Below the pieces are notes generated by a model. That model worked only from the letters and a program-made list of their open reading frames with translations. It had not been told where the DNA came from and made no database searches. Shown one piece after another: positions 1-5,942 of a stretch of 13,376 bases of DNA (its first letter is position 1; each line of letters starts with the position of its first letter). Position numbers and translations under genes: made by a program. Source of the DNA: Bacillota bacterium (lineage in GTDB: Bacteria > Bacillota_I > Bacilli_A > Erysipelotrichales > Erysipelotrichaceae); NCBI GenBank assembly GCA_023387245.1, contig JAEWIH010000086.1, forward strand, positions 1-13,376, written 5' to 3'.

Positions 1-285
1 GATATGTATTATTTAGCTAAAGATATTTTAAAAACAAAAGGAATAGCTTTTTCTAAACATGTTGCTAGAGTAGTAACTAGGAAAGATTTAGCTGATTATG
101 ATTATATTTTTTGTATGGAAAAAAGAAATAAAGACGATTTAGAATATTTGTTTGGTAAAGATTTAGTGGCAAAAGTTAAATTATTACATAGTCAAGATAT
201 TATTGATCCTTGGTATAGTCGAAATTTTGAATTAGCTTTTTCACGAATTTATAATGGCTGTTTAAATTTTTTAGAAAAATTGTAA
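1..285 (+). CDS. Low-molecular-weight protein-tyrosine phosphatase, C-terminal part (5' truncated by window)
   Basis: The reading frame is open from the first base and ends at TAA 283-285, so the gene starts upstream of the window. About 94 C-terminal residues are visible. They match the C-terminal part of the LMW-PTP (arsenate reductase-like) fold: a DYDYIFCME strand, a KLL-x-SQDIIDPWY segment whose Asp (codon 205-207) corresponds to the family's general-acid Asp before Pro, and the final helix NFELAFSRIYNGC. The catalytic P-loop Cys-x5-Arg lies near the N-terminus in this family and is not in the window, so activity cannot be judged. These cytoplasmic enzymes remove phosphate from tyrosine-phosphorylated proteins. 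The gene is followed at once by a terminator, so it closes its own transcription unit. Confidence 0.85.
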   Translation, partial: DMYYLAKDILKTKGIAFSKHVARVVTRKDLADYDYIFCMEKRNKDDLEYLFGKDLVAKVKLLHSQDIIDPWYSRNFELAFSRIYNGCLNFLEKL

Positions 286-317
286 TAAAAAAGCGTTACG
301 GATTGTAACGTTTTTAT
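286..317 (+). terminator. Rho-independent terminator after the phosphatase gene
   Basis: A perfect CGTTAC / GTAACG stem (294-299 with 305-310) surrounds a 5-base loop. It is extended by a G-T wobble and A-T pairs, and is followed by a T-run from 311. It begins directly after the stop codon. Confidence 0.85.
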
Positions 318-341
318 TATATTAGAATATTTAAATATTTA

Positions 342-370
342 TTGACGATTTTATCCGATTATATCATAAT
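342..370 (+). promoter_or_regulatory. Sigma-A-type promoter for the DUF1538/P-II operon
   Basis: TTGACG (342-347) and CATAAT (365-370) are separated by exactly 17 bases. Each matches the -35 and -10 consensus with one mismatch. Transcription would start near 377, about 20 bases before the first gene. No operator-like inverted repeat is obvious. Confidence 0.75.
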
Positions 371-384
371 ATAACAAAGAAGAT

Positions 385-390
385 GGGAGG
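385..390 (+). promoter_or_regulatory. Ribosome binding site that selects the TTG start at 399
   Basis: GGGAGG ends 8 bases before TTG 399 but only 2 bases before the upstream in-frame TTG 393. Normal SD spacing therefore favours 399. Confidence 0.7.
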
Positions 391-398
391 GTTTGATA

Positions 399-1883
399 TT
401 GCGGATAATTTTAGTTAAATTTAAAGAAGTTTTATTTTCGATATTACCAATATTTTTATTAGTAACATTTATTCATTTATTTATTTTAAAATTAAATGAA
501 ATATTATTTACTAGATTTATAATTGGCACTGTTTTAATCACTATCGGCTTAACTGCTTTTTTGTTCGGAGTCGATTTAGTAATTGTACCTTTAGGTAAAA
601 TGACCGGTTCTTTATTGGCTAAAAGTAATAAACTTTGGATTGTAGTTTTAGGGAGTATAATAGTCGGTTTCTTTATTTCTTTAGCCGAACCAGGCTTAAT
701 GGTACTTGCTAATCAAGTTAGTATCGTTACTAATGGGTTAGTTCCTGGCTTGTTGATTTTATTTATTGTTTCCATTGGTTTATCTTTAATGTTAGCTTTT
801 GGTTATGTCAGAATATTTTTAAAAGTTCCTTTAAGATTAGTTTTATTTACTATTTATGGTATTATTTTTGGCTTATCTGTATTTACTAGTCGTGAGTTTT
901 TAGCAATTTCTTTTGATGCTTCAGGTGCTACTACTGGTATTTTAGCTGTACCTTTTATATTATCATTATCATTAGGTATATCGAGGTTAAGAAAAGATAG
1001 TATTGCTGGTGAAGAAGATAGTTTTGGTTTAGTAGCAATTGCTTCTAGTGGTGCCATTTTATCAGTATTATTAGTAGATGTTATTTTTGATTTAAGTGAT
1101 TTTAATCAAAGTTTAAGTTTAGATACTATTAGTTTTGATTCTATATTTAGTACTTTTAATACCCATTTATTTAGTGGTTTAATTGAAAGTTTTATTTCAT
1201 TATTACCATTATTAATAATTTTTATTTGTATTATTATATTTTGGATGAAATTAAAAAGTCGTGATATTAGAAAAATGATTACCGGTTTTATTTTTGCTTT
1301 TGTTGGTTTATTTTTATTTATACTCGGCACTAATGGCGGTTTTATGGATGTTGGTATTTTTTTAGGTAGTAATTTAATATTAATGGAAAATAAATTTATT
1401 ATTTTATTAATCGCATTTTTATTAGGATTTTTAACAATATTAGCCGAACCAGCTGTATATGTACTAACACAACAAGTAGAAGAAGTTACTAGTGGTTATG
1501 TTAAAAGACCGGCAGTTTTAATTTCACTATCTTTGGGAGTAGGGATTGCGGTTTTAATTTCAATATTACGGATTATGTTTGTTGATATTGAATTATGGCA
1601 TTATTTATTACCAGGATATGCATTATGTATAATAATCATGTTTTTTTGTCCTAAATTATTTGTTGCGATAGCTTTTGATGCAGGAGGAGTAGCTACTGGA
1701 CCAATTACTGCAACATTTATTTTAGCCTTTATACAAGGGGCTTCTAATTCTTTAGATCATGCCGATTTATTAGTAGATGGTTTTGGGATGATTGCGATTG
1801 TGGCATTGATGCCGATTATTACGTTACAAATATTAGGTTTATTTTTTGGTTATTTAAAGAGTCGGAGGAAATATTGTGATTAG
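399..1883 (+). CDS. DUF1538 integral membrane protein with two tandem DUF1538 repeats
   Basis: This is a very hydrophobic protein of about 494 residues with many membrane segments and a clear internal duplication. Repeat 1 carries LAEP at residues 95-98 and FDASGATTG at 172-180. Repeat 2 carries LAEP at 348-351 and FDAGGVATGP at 426-435. The motif spacing is 77 and 78 residues. Each repeat ends in a DSFG/DGFGM helix region. This is the DUF1538 family. From memory, members called UmpA/UmpB in Dietzia were reported as a two-part cation/proton antiporter, with the two halves on separate proteins; here both are in one chain. An ion transport role is inference. The start is TTG 399, set by GGGAGG at 385-390. 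The stop overlaps the next gene by 8 bases, and that gene encodes P-II-like domains, which often accompany DUF1538. Confidence 0.85.
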   Translation: MRIILVKFKEVLFSILPIFLLVTFIHLFILKLNEILFTRFIIGTVLITIGLTAFLFGVDLVIVPLGKMTGSLLAKSNKLWIVVLGSIIVGFFISLAEPGLMVLANQVSIVTNGLVPGLLILFIVSIGLSLMLAFGYVRIFLKVPLRLVLFTIYGIIFGLSVFTSREFLAISFDASGATTGILAVPFILSLSLGISRLRKDSIAGEEDSFGLVAIASSGAILSVLLVDVIFDLSDFNQSLSLDTISFDSIFSTFNTHLFSGLIESFISLLPLLIIFICIIIFWMKLKSRDIRKMITGFIFAFVGLFLFILGTNGGFMDVGIFLGSNLILMENKFIILLIAFLLGFLTILAEPAVYVLTQQVEEVTSGYVKRPAVLISLSLGVGIAVLISILRIMFVDIELWHYLLPGYALCIIIMFFCPKLFVAIAFDAGGVATGPITATFILAFIQGASNSLDHADLLVDGFGMIAIVALMPIITLQILGLFFGYLKSRRKYCD

Positions 1884-2541
1884 TAATGGTATGGAATTAA
1901 TTTATGTAGTAGTTAATCATGGACAAGGTTCTAAAGTTTTACATAAGGCGATTGAGTTTGGGGCTTTTTATGGCAATATATTTTATGGTTTAGGCAGTGT
2001 TAAAAATAAATTTTTAAATTTTTTATCTTTATATGATGAACGTAAGGAAGTCGTAATTATTTTAGCTCCTAAACAACAAAATAAAATTTTAAATAATTTG
2101 TGCCAATATTTTAAATTTAATCAAAGTCATAAAGGTATTGCTTTTAGTATTAGTTTAGCTAGAGTAGTTGATAGCCATAATTATAAAATTGAAAATAATA
2201 TAAATATAGTGGAGGATAAAAACATGTATCGGGTAATTTTTGTTGTAGTAAATAAAGGTTTTGGCGAAGATGTAATTGATAGTGCTAGTAATTCTGGGGC
2301 AAAAGGTGGTACAATTATTAATGGACGCGGTAGTGGTGTTAGCGAGTCTAGTGGTTTATTGAAGTTGTTTAATGTTGATATTGAACCAGAAAAAGAAATG
2401 GTCATGATTTTAGTTAAAAATGATATTTGTGATCGAGTTGTTGAAAAAATTGGATCAGATTTAGAAATCGAAAAACCAGGCCATGGGATTATTTTTGTCC
2501 AAGATGTAAGTTATGTTGTTGGCTTATATGATAAGGAGTAA
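1876..2541 (+). CDS. Tandem P-II-like protein (two fused P-II superfamily domains)
   Basis: The 221-residue cytoplasmic protein is made of two P-II (GlnB/GlnK superfamily)-like domains. Domain 1 spans about residues 6-97 (opening MELIYVVVNHGQG) and domain 2 about 117-217 (opening MYRVIFVVVNKGFG). Each begins with the beta strand and VVN-x-G-x-G turn of this group, and domain 2 has NGRGSGVSES where the T-loop begins. A 19-residue polar linker joins them. P-II proteins usually trimerise, bind effectors such as ATP/ADP and block or open a partner membrane protein; regulation of the upstream DUF1538 transporter is the natural inference. The GTG start has GGAGG at 1864-1868, 7 bases upstream, and overlaps the upstream gene by 8 bases. 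Unusually, the domain junction contains a second full SD and ATG (2211-2226), so domain 2 may also be made alone. Confidence 0.82.
   Translation: MISNGMELIYVVVNHGQGSKVLHKAIEFGAFYGNIFYGLGSVKNKFLNFLSLYDERKEVVIILAPKQQNKILNNLCQYFKFNQSHKGIAFSISLARVVDSHNYKIENNINIVEDKNMYRVIFVVVNKGFGEDVIDSASNSGAKGGTIINGRGSGVSESSGLLKLFNVDIEPEKEMVMILVKNDICDRVVEKIGSDLEIEKPGHGIIFVQDVSYVVGLYDKE
2211..2226 (+). promoter_or_regulatory. Internal Shine-Dalgarno and in-frame ATG at the P-II domain junction
   Basis: GGAGG (2211-2215), an 8-base A-rich spacer and ATG (2224-2226) lie within the P-II-like gene, in frame, as codon 117. The ATG is precisely where the second domain begins. It is as strong as the start signals of the neighbouring genes and would give a free single-domain protein of 105 residues. 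Confidence 0.65.
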
Positions 2542-2547
2542 ATATTT

Positions 2548-3669
2548 ATGAATAGTAATTTTAAATATTATAATCCTACTACTATTTATTTTGGTAGTGA
2601 TAGTTTTAAATATTTAGAAAAAGAATTAATCAAAGTAGGGGACAAAATTTTATTAGTTTATGGGCAAGCGGCTATTAAGAAGATTGGTTTATATGATCAA
2701 ATAATGGCTGTTTTAAATAAGTTGAATAAAAAAGTAATCGATGATGGCGGAATTATGTCTAATCCTAGTGCTGATCGAGTTGATATTGGTAGAAAAAAAG
2801 TATTAGAACACCAAGTAGACTTTATTCTAGCAGTTGGTGGCGGTTCGGTTATTGACTATGCTAAGGCGGTAGCTGCTTGTTATAATGATGATAGTTGGTG
2901 GCAAAAATATTATGTTAATATGGAAAAAATAACTAATCCAGTGATTGATTATGGTTGTTTATTAACAGTGAGTGGTACAGGGAGCGAAATGAATTCTTGT
3001 AGCGTTATTACTAATACTAGTCAATCTTTAAAAATTGGTCAAGTTTTTGGTGATAAATTATTTCCTAAATTTAGTATTATTAATCCTGATTGGATGAAAA
3101 GTGTTCCTACTAAATTATTATATGCGGGGATATATGACAGCTTTACTCATTTAATGGAACAATATTTTAGCGATCAAGAAATTACGACTACTGACTATAT
3201 GTTAGAGGGCTTAATGAGATGTATTTATGAAAATAGTCTGTTATTGCTAGAGGATCAAAATAATAGTAGTGCATTAAGTAATTTAGTTTGGGCTTCTACA
3301 CTGGCTCTAAATACATTATTTTCTCGTGGTAGAAAAGGTGATTGGATGTTACATATGATTGGACAAGCAATTGGGGCAATTACTAATGCTACACACGGTT
3401 TAACATTATCAGCCATTTCTGTTCCATATTATAGAGAAATTCAAAAAGAAGCTCCTACTAAATTTGAACGCTTTAGTAATGAAGTTTTTAAAAATCCCGA
3501 TGGCTTATTAAGTTTAGAAAAATGGATTAATCAAATGGGATTAGTTACTAAAGTCAGTGATTTGGGGGTTAATGGTGAAAATATTAATGATATTTTAGAA
3601 GCGGTTATCGTTCTAAATAGCGGATATAAGCAATGGAAGCGTGAAGAAATAGCGTCTTTATTAAAATAG
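2548..3669 (+). CDS. Iron-containing alcohol dehydrogenase, YqhD/butanol dehydrogenase type
   Basis: This 373-residue cytoplasmic oxidoreductase of the group III (Fe-ADH) family has the usual family length. The N-terminal Rossmann half opens with YYNPTTIYFG and has the nucleotide-binding GGGSVID at 97-103, followed by TVSGTGSEMN at 140-149. All four expected metal ligands are present with YqhD-like spacing: D197, H201 (GIYDSFTH), H269 (DWMLH) and H283 (NATHG). Activity is therefore likely; family members reduce aldehydes or butanal-type substrates with NADPH or NADH, but the substrate cannot be read from sequence. The SD AAGGAG (2532-2537) lies at the 3' end of the P-II-like gene. The gap to that gene is 6 bases, so the gene is cotranscribed with the DUF1538/P-II pair. 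Confidence 0.9.
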   Translation: MNSNFKYYNPTTIYFGSDSFKYLEKELIKVGDKILLVYGQAAIKKIGLYDQIMAVLNKLNKKVIDDGGIMSNPSADRVDIGRKKVLEHQVDFILAVGGGSVIDYAKAVAACYNDDSWWQKYYVNMEKITNPVIDYGCLLTVSGTGSEMNSCSVITNTSQSLKIGQVFGDKLFPKFSIINPDWMKSVPTKLLYAGIYDSFTHLMEQYFSDQEITTTDYMLEGLMRCIYENSLLLLEDQNNSSALSNLVWASTLALNTLFSRGRKGDWMLHMIGQAIGAITNATHGLTLSAISVPYYREIQKEAPTKFERFSNEVFKNPDGLLSLEKWINQMGLVTKVSDLGVNGENINDILEAVIVLNSGYKQWKREEIASLLK

Positions 3670-3684
3670 AAAGAGGTAATATAT

Positions 3685-4005
3685 ATGATAATAACTATGA
3701 CAAATAATATTGAAGGCAAGAGAATTGTTGAGTATAAGCAAATTGTATTTGGTGAAGTAGTTTCTGGGGTTGATTTTATCAAAGATTTTGGTGCTGGACT
3801 TAGAAACTTTATTGGTGGTCGTAGTTCTGGTTATGAATCTGAGTTAATTGAAGCTAGAAAAACAGCTTTAGAAGAATTGGAAGCAAGAGCTAAAGAAATT
3901 GGTGCCAATGCGGTAGTTAGTCTTAAAATGGATTATGAAGTTTTAGGATCTAATAATGCTATGTTAATGGTAACTTGTTCTGGTATGGCAGTAATAATCG
4001 AATAA
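3685..4005 (+). CDS. YbjQ/UPF0145 family protein
   Basis: The 106-residue protein matches YbjQ (UPF0145) end to end. It has the early EG-x-x-IVEYK strand, [13 protein letters not shown], the glycine-rich [11 protein letters not shown], a helix rich in Ala/Glu, [13 protein letters not shown] and the final strand [11 protein letters not shown]. The family forms small homo-oligomers and is sometimes labelled a putative heavy-metal-binding domain, but no function is established. The ATG at 3685 aligns with the E. coli YbjQ start. An AAAGAGG SD precedes it, and the gap to the dehydrogenase gene is 15 bases. It is the last gene of the operon, with a strong terminator 18 bases downstream. Confidence 0.85.
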   Translation: MIITMTNNIEGKRIVEYKQIVFGEVVSGVDFIKDFGAGLRNFIGGRSSGYESELIEARKTALEELEARAKEIGANAVVSLKMDYEVLGSNNAMLMVTCSGMAVIIE

Positions 4006-4023
4006 TATTCAAAAAAGATTTTA

Positions 4024-4060
4024 AGTGAACTTTTTAAATTATAAAGTTCACTTTTTTTTT
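4024..4060 (+). terminator. Rho-independent terminator of the DUF1538/P-II operon
   Basis: AGTGAACTTT (4024-4033) pairs perfectly with AAAGTTCACT (4043-4052) across a 9-base AT loop. A run of eight T follows. Confidence 0.9.
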
Positions 4061-4130
4061 ACTCCTAAAAAAACATAGTGCTAACTGCTAAAGACGGGAA
4101 TTTGGATCTATGAAAAAACGAATAATAGCG

Positions 4131-4159
4131 TTTACATTTTGTGGATTATAAGTTATAAT
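4131..4159 (+). promoter_or_regulatory. Sigma-A-type promoter of the secreted-protein gene
   Basis: TTTACA (4131-4136) and a perfect TATAAT (4154-4159) are separated by 17 bases. Transcription would start near 4166, giving an unusually long leader of about 155 bases before ATG 4322. Confidence 0.75.
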
Positions 4160-4202
4160 ATCATTAAGAGGAGTATACAAATATACGCTCTATAAAGGAG
4201 TA

Positions 4203-4229
4203 ATGCATATGAGTGATCCATATACATAA
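4203..4229 (+). CDS. Possible leader mini-ORF (8 or 6 codons)
   Basis: AAAGGAG at 4194-4200 is followed by ATG 4203 and ATG 4209. The second is 8 bases from the SD. Both are in frame and end at TAA 4227-4229, giving MHMSDPYT or MSDPYT. The SD quality and the position inside a long leader, about 90 bases before the main start, could mean a translated leader peptide. It could equally be the tail of a decayed frame that is open upstream. There is no run of repeated codons typical of attenuators. Confidence 0.3.
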   Translation: MHMSDPYT

Positions 4230-4321
4230 GTTTGTTAACTCAACACTTAACATTAAATATAGGGTTGTCCAGTTCAAGTTAATCTGGGTTAGCAAAAACT
4301 TTGATATGAAAGGATATATTT

Positions 4322-4945
4322 ATGAAAAGGATAAGTGTTATATTTGTTTCTTTTTGCGCTATTTTAGTTACTGTTATATTACTTTCTAATAATATTAAGG
4401 CATTAAGTGGAGATTTTTCTGATTTAAGTAATATTAAATACGAAAATACAATGTCTTATGATGAAATGCTTGAATATGTAGAAAAAACTAGAACTAGTGA
4501 AGAAATAGCGGAATTTAAAAAGCTTCATCCCAAGATTAAGTTACGTACTTATGCTGGTGAAAGACGGTTTGAATTATGGGGTGGAAATATTTTTACTTAT
4601 GATTCTAAGTATAAATTGCAATTGAGAATGGATGTTGAATTGTATTATGCGACAGCAAATAGTAAACCAAAAATTGTTTCTTTATCTGGTTATCATATTT
4701 ATACGGGTGGAGGAGAAAGTTGTGTTTTTCAAGGAGCTATTAATGTTCACTTAATTGCTGGAAATGCATTTTATTACAGTTTTAATGGTGATATTTATGA
4801 AAGAGGAGTAATAAAATGGAATTTAGGGGGTAAAATAAAAATAGGTGAAGCCGGAGAACTTAATGGTTCAATATCTAATGGGGATGGATTTATTAGAAAT
4901 GTTTCTGAGTCAGAAAATTTTAATAGTCCTTTATTTGAAAAATGA
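4322..4945 (+). CDS. Unrecognised secreted protein with signal peptide
   Basis: The 207-residue protein belongs to no family I recognise. The N-terminus is a standard Sec signal peptide: K2-R3, a hydrophobic core at about 4-21, and a plausible signal peptidase I site after residue 27 (NNIKA). The first part of the mature protein, about 28-75, is charged and helical (DEMLEYVEKTRTSEEIAEF). The rest is rich in Gly, Tyr, Ser and beta-type residues and resembles a compact secreted beta domain. There is no Cys pair, cell-wall sorting LPxTG or catalytic motif that I can see. ATG 4322 has GAAAGGA 7 bases upstream. The last codon overlaps the next start as ATGA, so the two products are translationally coupled and probably function together. 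A bacteriocin-like or surface factor is possible, but this is speculation. Confidence 0.7.
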   Translation: MKRISVIFVSFCAILVTVILLSNNIKALSGDFSDLSNIKYENTMSYDEMLEYVEKTRTSEEIAEFKKLHPKIKLRTYAGERRFELWGGNIFTYDSKYKLQLRMDVELYYATANSKPKIVSLSGYHIYTGGGESCVFQGAINVHLIAGNAFYYSFNGDIYERGVIKWNLGGKIKIGEAGELNGSISNGDGFIRNVSESENFNSPLFEK

Positions 4946-5127
4946 ATAAGATAATTTATAAAAAAATAATATTTGTTTTAATAGTAATTTTTTTACCTCC
5001 AATAATTTTCTTAGTATATCGTAATTTAAATCTTTTTAAGAATTATATCAAAACAGAGGTTGTGTTTATTTTTTCGATAATACAGTCTTTGTGGATTACT
5101 TATATACTATTAAAAGAAAATAAATAG
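4942..5127 (+). CDS. Small two-helix membrane protein coupled to the secreted protein
   Basis: The 61-residue protein has two predicted membrane helices, about 9-26 and 40-57, separated by a short basic stretch (YRNLNLFKNYIK), with charged ends (MNKIIYKK and LLKENK). It belongs to no family I recognise. The ATG overlaps the upstream TGA as ATGA and no separate SD is convincing, so translation probably depends on ribosomes finishing the secreted-protein gene. Small two-helix proteins following a secreted product are often immunity or accessory proteins; here that is only an inference from arrangement. Confidence 0.6.
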   Translation: MNKIIYKKIIFVLIVIFLPPIIFLVYRNLNLFKNYIKTEVVFIFSIIQSLWITYILLKENK

Positions 5128-5159
5128 AATAGTAATTTTGTTATTTAGCGTATATAAAC

Positions 5160-5373
5160 ATGATAAACAATACCGCATTTAAGTGCTAAGTATTTTGGAT
5201 ATTTATGGCAACATTTTGTAATTAATTTGTTTATTGTGATTTCATTGATAGTTTTAAATCATAATGCTGTAAATAGAACAGCCTTTACTATTGGTTTGGC
5301 ACTTGTTTCTTTGTTGTTAATTATATATAGTTTTGTGTTGGATTATAGATTGAATAGAGTTTTTGACAAGTAG
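5160..5373 (+). pseudogene. Frameshifted small two-helix membrane protein gene (probable pseudogene)
   Basis: From ATG 5160 a frame reads MINNTAFKC and stops at TAA 5187-5189. The +1 frame is open from 5167 to TAG 5371-5373 and encodes two hydrophobic helices (from QHFVINLFIVISLIVL, and TIGLALVSLLLIIYSFVL) ending in a charged tail LDYRLNRVFDK. That frame has no good start codon or SD of its own. Removing one base at 5187 would join the two parts into a protein of about 70 residues, similar in layout to the 61-aa neighbour. There is no clear SD before 5160 either. A sequencing error or a spurious join cannot be excluded. Confidence 0.45.
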
Positions 5374-5390
5374 TGATTTATATAATTTAA

Positions 5391-5431
5391 AAAGGAATAG
5401 TCAATTTTTGTTGGCTATTCCTTTATTTTTT
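5391..5431. terminator. Bidirectional terminator between the accessory block and mnmM
   Basis: AAAGGAATAG-T-CAA (5391-5404) pairs with TTG-G-CTATTCCTTT (5411-5424), with one T-G wobble and a 6-base loop. On the plus strand a T-rich tail follows (5426-5431). On the minus strand the stem leads into TTAAATTATA. The mnmM stop codon (5415-5417, read on minus) lies inside the stem. Confidence 0.85.
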
Positions 5432-5942
5432 GATACACAAACATTTTTGGAGCGATGGGGTTATCGTATTCTAATTTATTAATTAATTTATAAGGGTGTT
5501 GATTAAACCAATTAATTACACTTTCATATTCTCTATAACCGCCATCATGCCCAACATAACAACTAATAACTATATAGCCATTATTAACAAGTAATTGATT
5601 AATTTTTGTTAGACTAATAATGGTTGTTTTTGAATTGGTTTTAATTGTATGATCAGACTTAGGTAAATAACCTAAATTATAAATGGCGCCATTAATAGGG
5701 TGTGTTATATATTTGCCAATAAATTGATGATCATCAACGATATAATCTATATTTTCGTGATTTTGGCATAATTTTTTAGAATTATTAATCGCAATTTCTT
5801 GAATATCAATACTATAAACATGTTTAACTAATTGAGACAAAGTCAAAGTATCATTGCCATTTCCGGCCGTCATATCGACCCAAATATCACTTTTTTGACA
5901 AATTTTACTTAGTTGTTGTTTAATCCAAATAATATTATTCAT
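5415..5942 (-). CDS. mnmM: tRNA 5-aminomethyl-2-thiouridine methyltransferase MnmM (YtqB)
   Basis: The 175-residue class I SAM-dependent methyltransferase has motif I as VDMTAGNGNDT (22-32), an acidic SAM-ribose residue D46 in YSIDIQ, the family signature NLGYLP (89-94) followed by K-x-D, and CYVGHDGG (128-135), the variant of the usual YHGHPGG. This is the YtqB family, shown to methylate nm5s2U34 of tRNA to mnm5s2U. ATG 5942 is preferred over the in-frame ATG 5966: AAGGGG (5952-5957, minus) lies 9 bases before 5942, no SD precedes 5966, and the family has no such extension. The start overlaps the end of the upstream radical-SAM gene by 8 bases, the same pairing as ytqA-ytqB in Bacillus subtilis. 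Confidence 0.88.
   Translation of the reverse strand: MNNIIWIKQQLSKICQKSDIWVDMTAGNGNDTLTLSQLVKHVYSIDIQEIAINNSKKLCQNHENIDYIVDDHQFIGKYITHPINGAIYNLGYLPKSDHTIKTNSKTTIISLTKINQLLVNNGYIVISCYVGHDGGYREYESVINWFNQHPYKLINKLEYDNPIAPKMFVYQKIKE

Larger units (their letters stand above)
4061..4321 (+). other. Non-coding leader/intergenic region of the accessory block, with degenerate reading frame
   Basis: About 260 bases lie here without a full gene. They hold a good promoter (4131-4159), an SD with a mini-ORF (4194-4229) and, at 4308-4314, GAAAGGA serving the gene at 4322. One frame reads as a signal-peptide-like start from ATG 4110 (MKKRIIAFTFCGL), hits TAA at 4149-4151, then stays open through 4226 and ends in MHMSDPYT with TAA 4227-4229. 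This could be a decayed small secreted-protein gene or chance. No riboswitch, tRNA or insertion-sequence end is recognisable, and 4230-4307 shows nothing identifiable. Confidence 0.45.

Noticed and set aside
854..2405. Open frames on the minus strand opposite the DUF1538 and P-II-like genes
   Set aside because: They lie wholly inside well-supported genes, have low-complexity antisense composition and lack family similarity or ribosome binding sites.
4213..4392. Open frame crossing from the leader into the secreted-protein gene
   Set aside because: It has no ATG or SD at its start, overlaps the better-supported gene at 4322 in another frame and matches nothing.
4077..5189. Direct repeat AGTGCTAA at 4077-4084 and 5182-5189, as possible target-site duplication around the accessory block
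   Set aside because: Eight bases in AT-rich DNA is easily chance. The second copy lies inside the block rather than at its edge, and no transposase or inverted ends are present.
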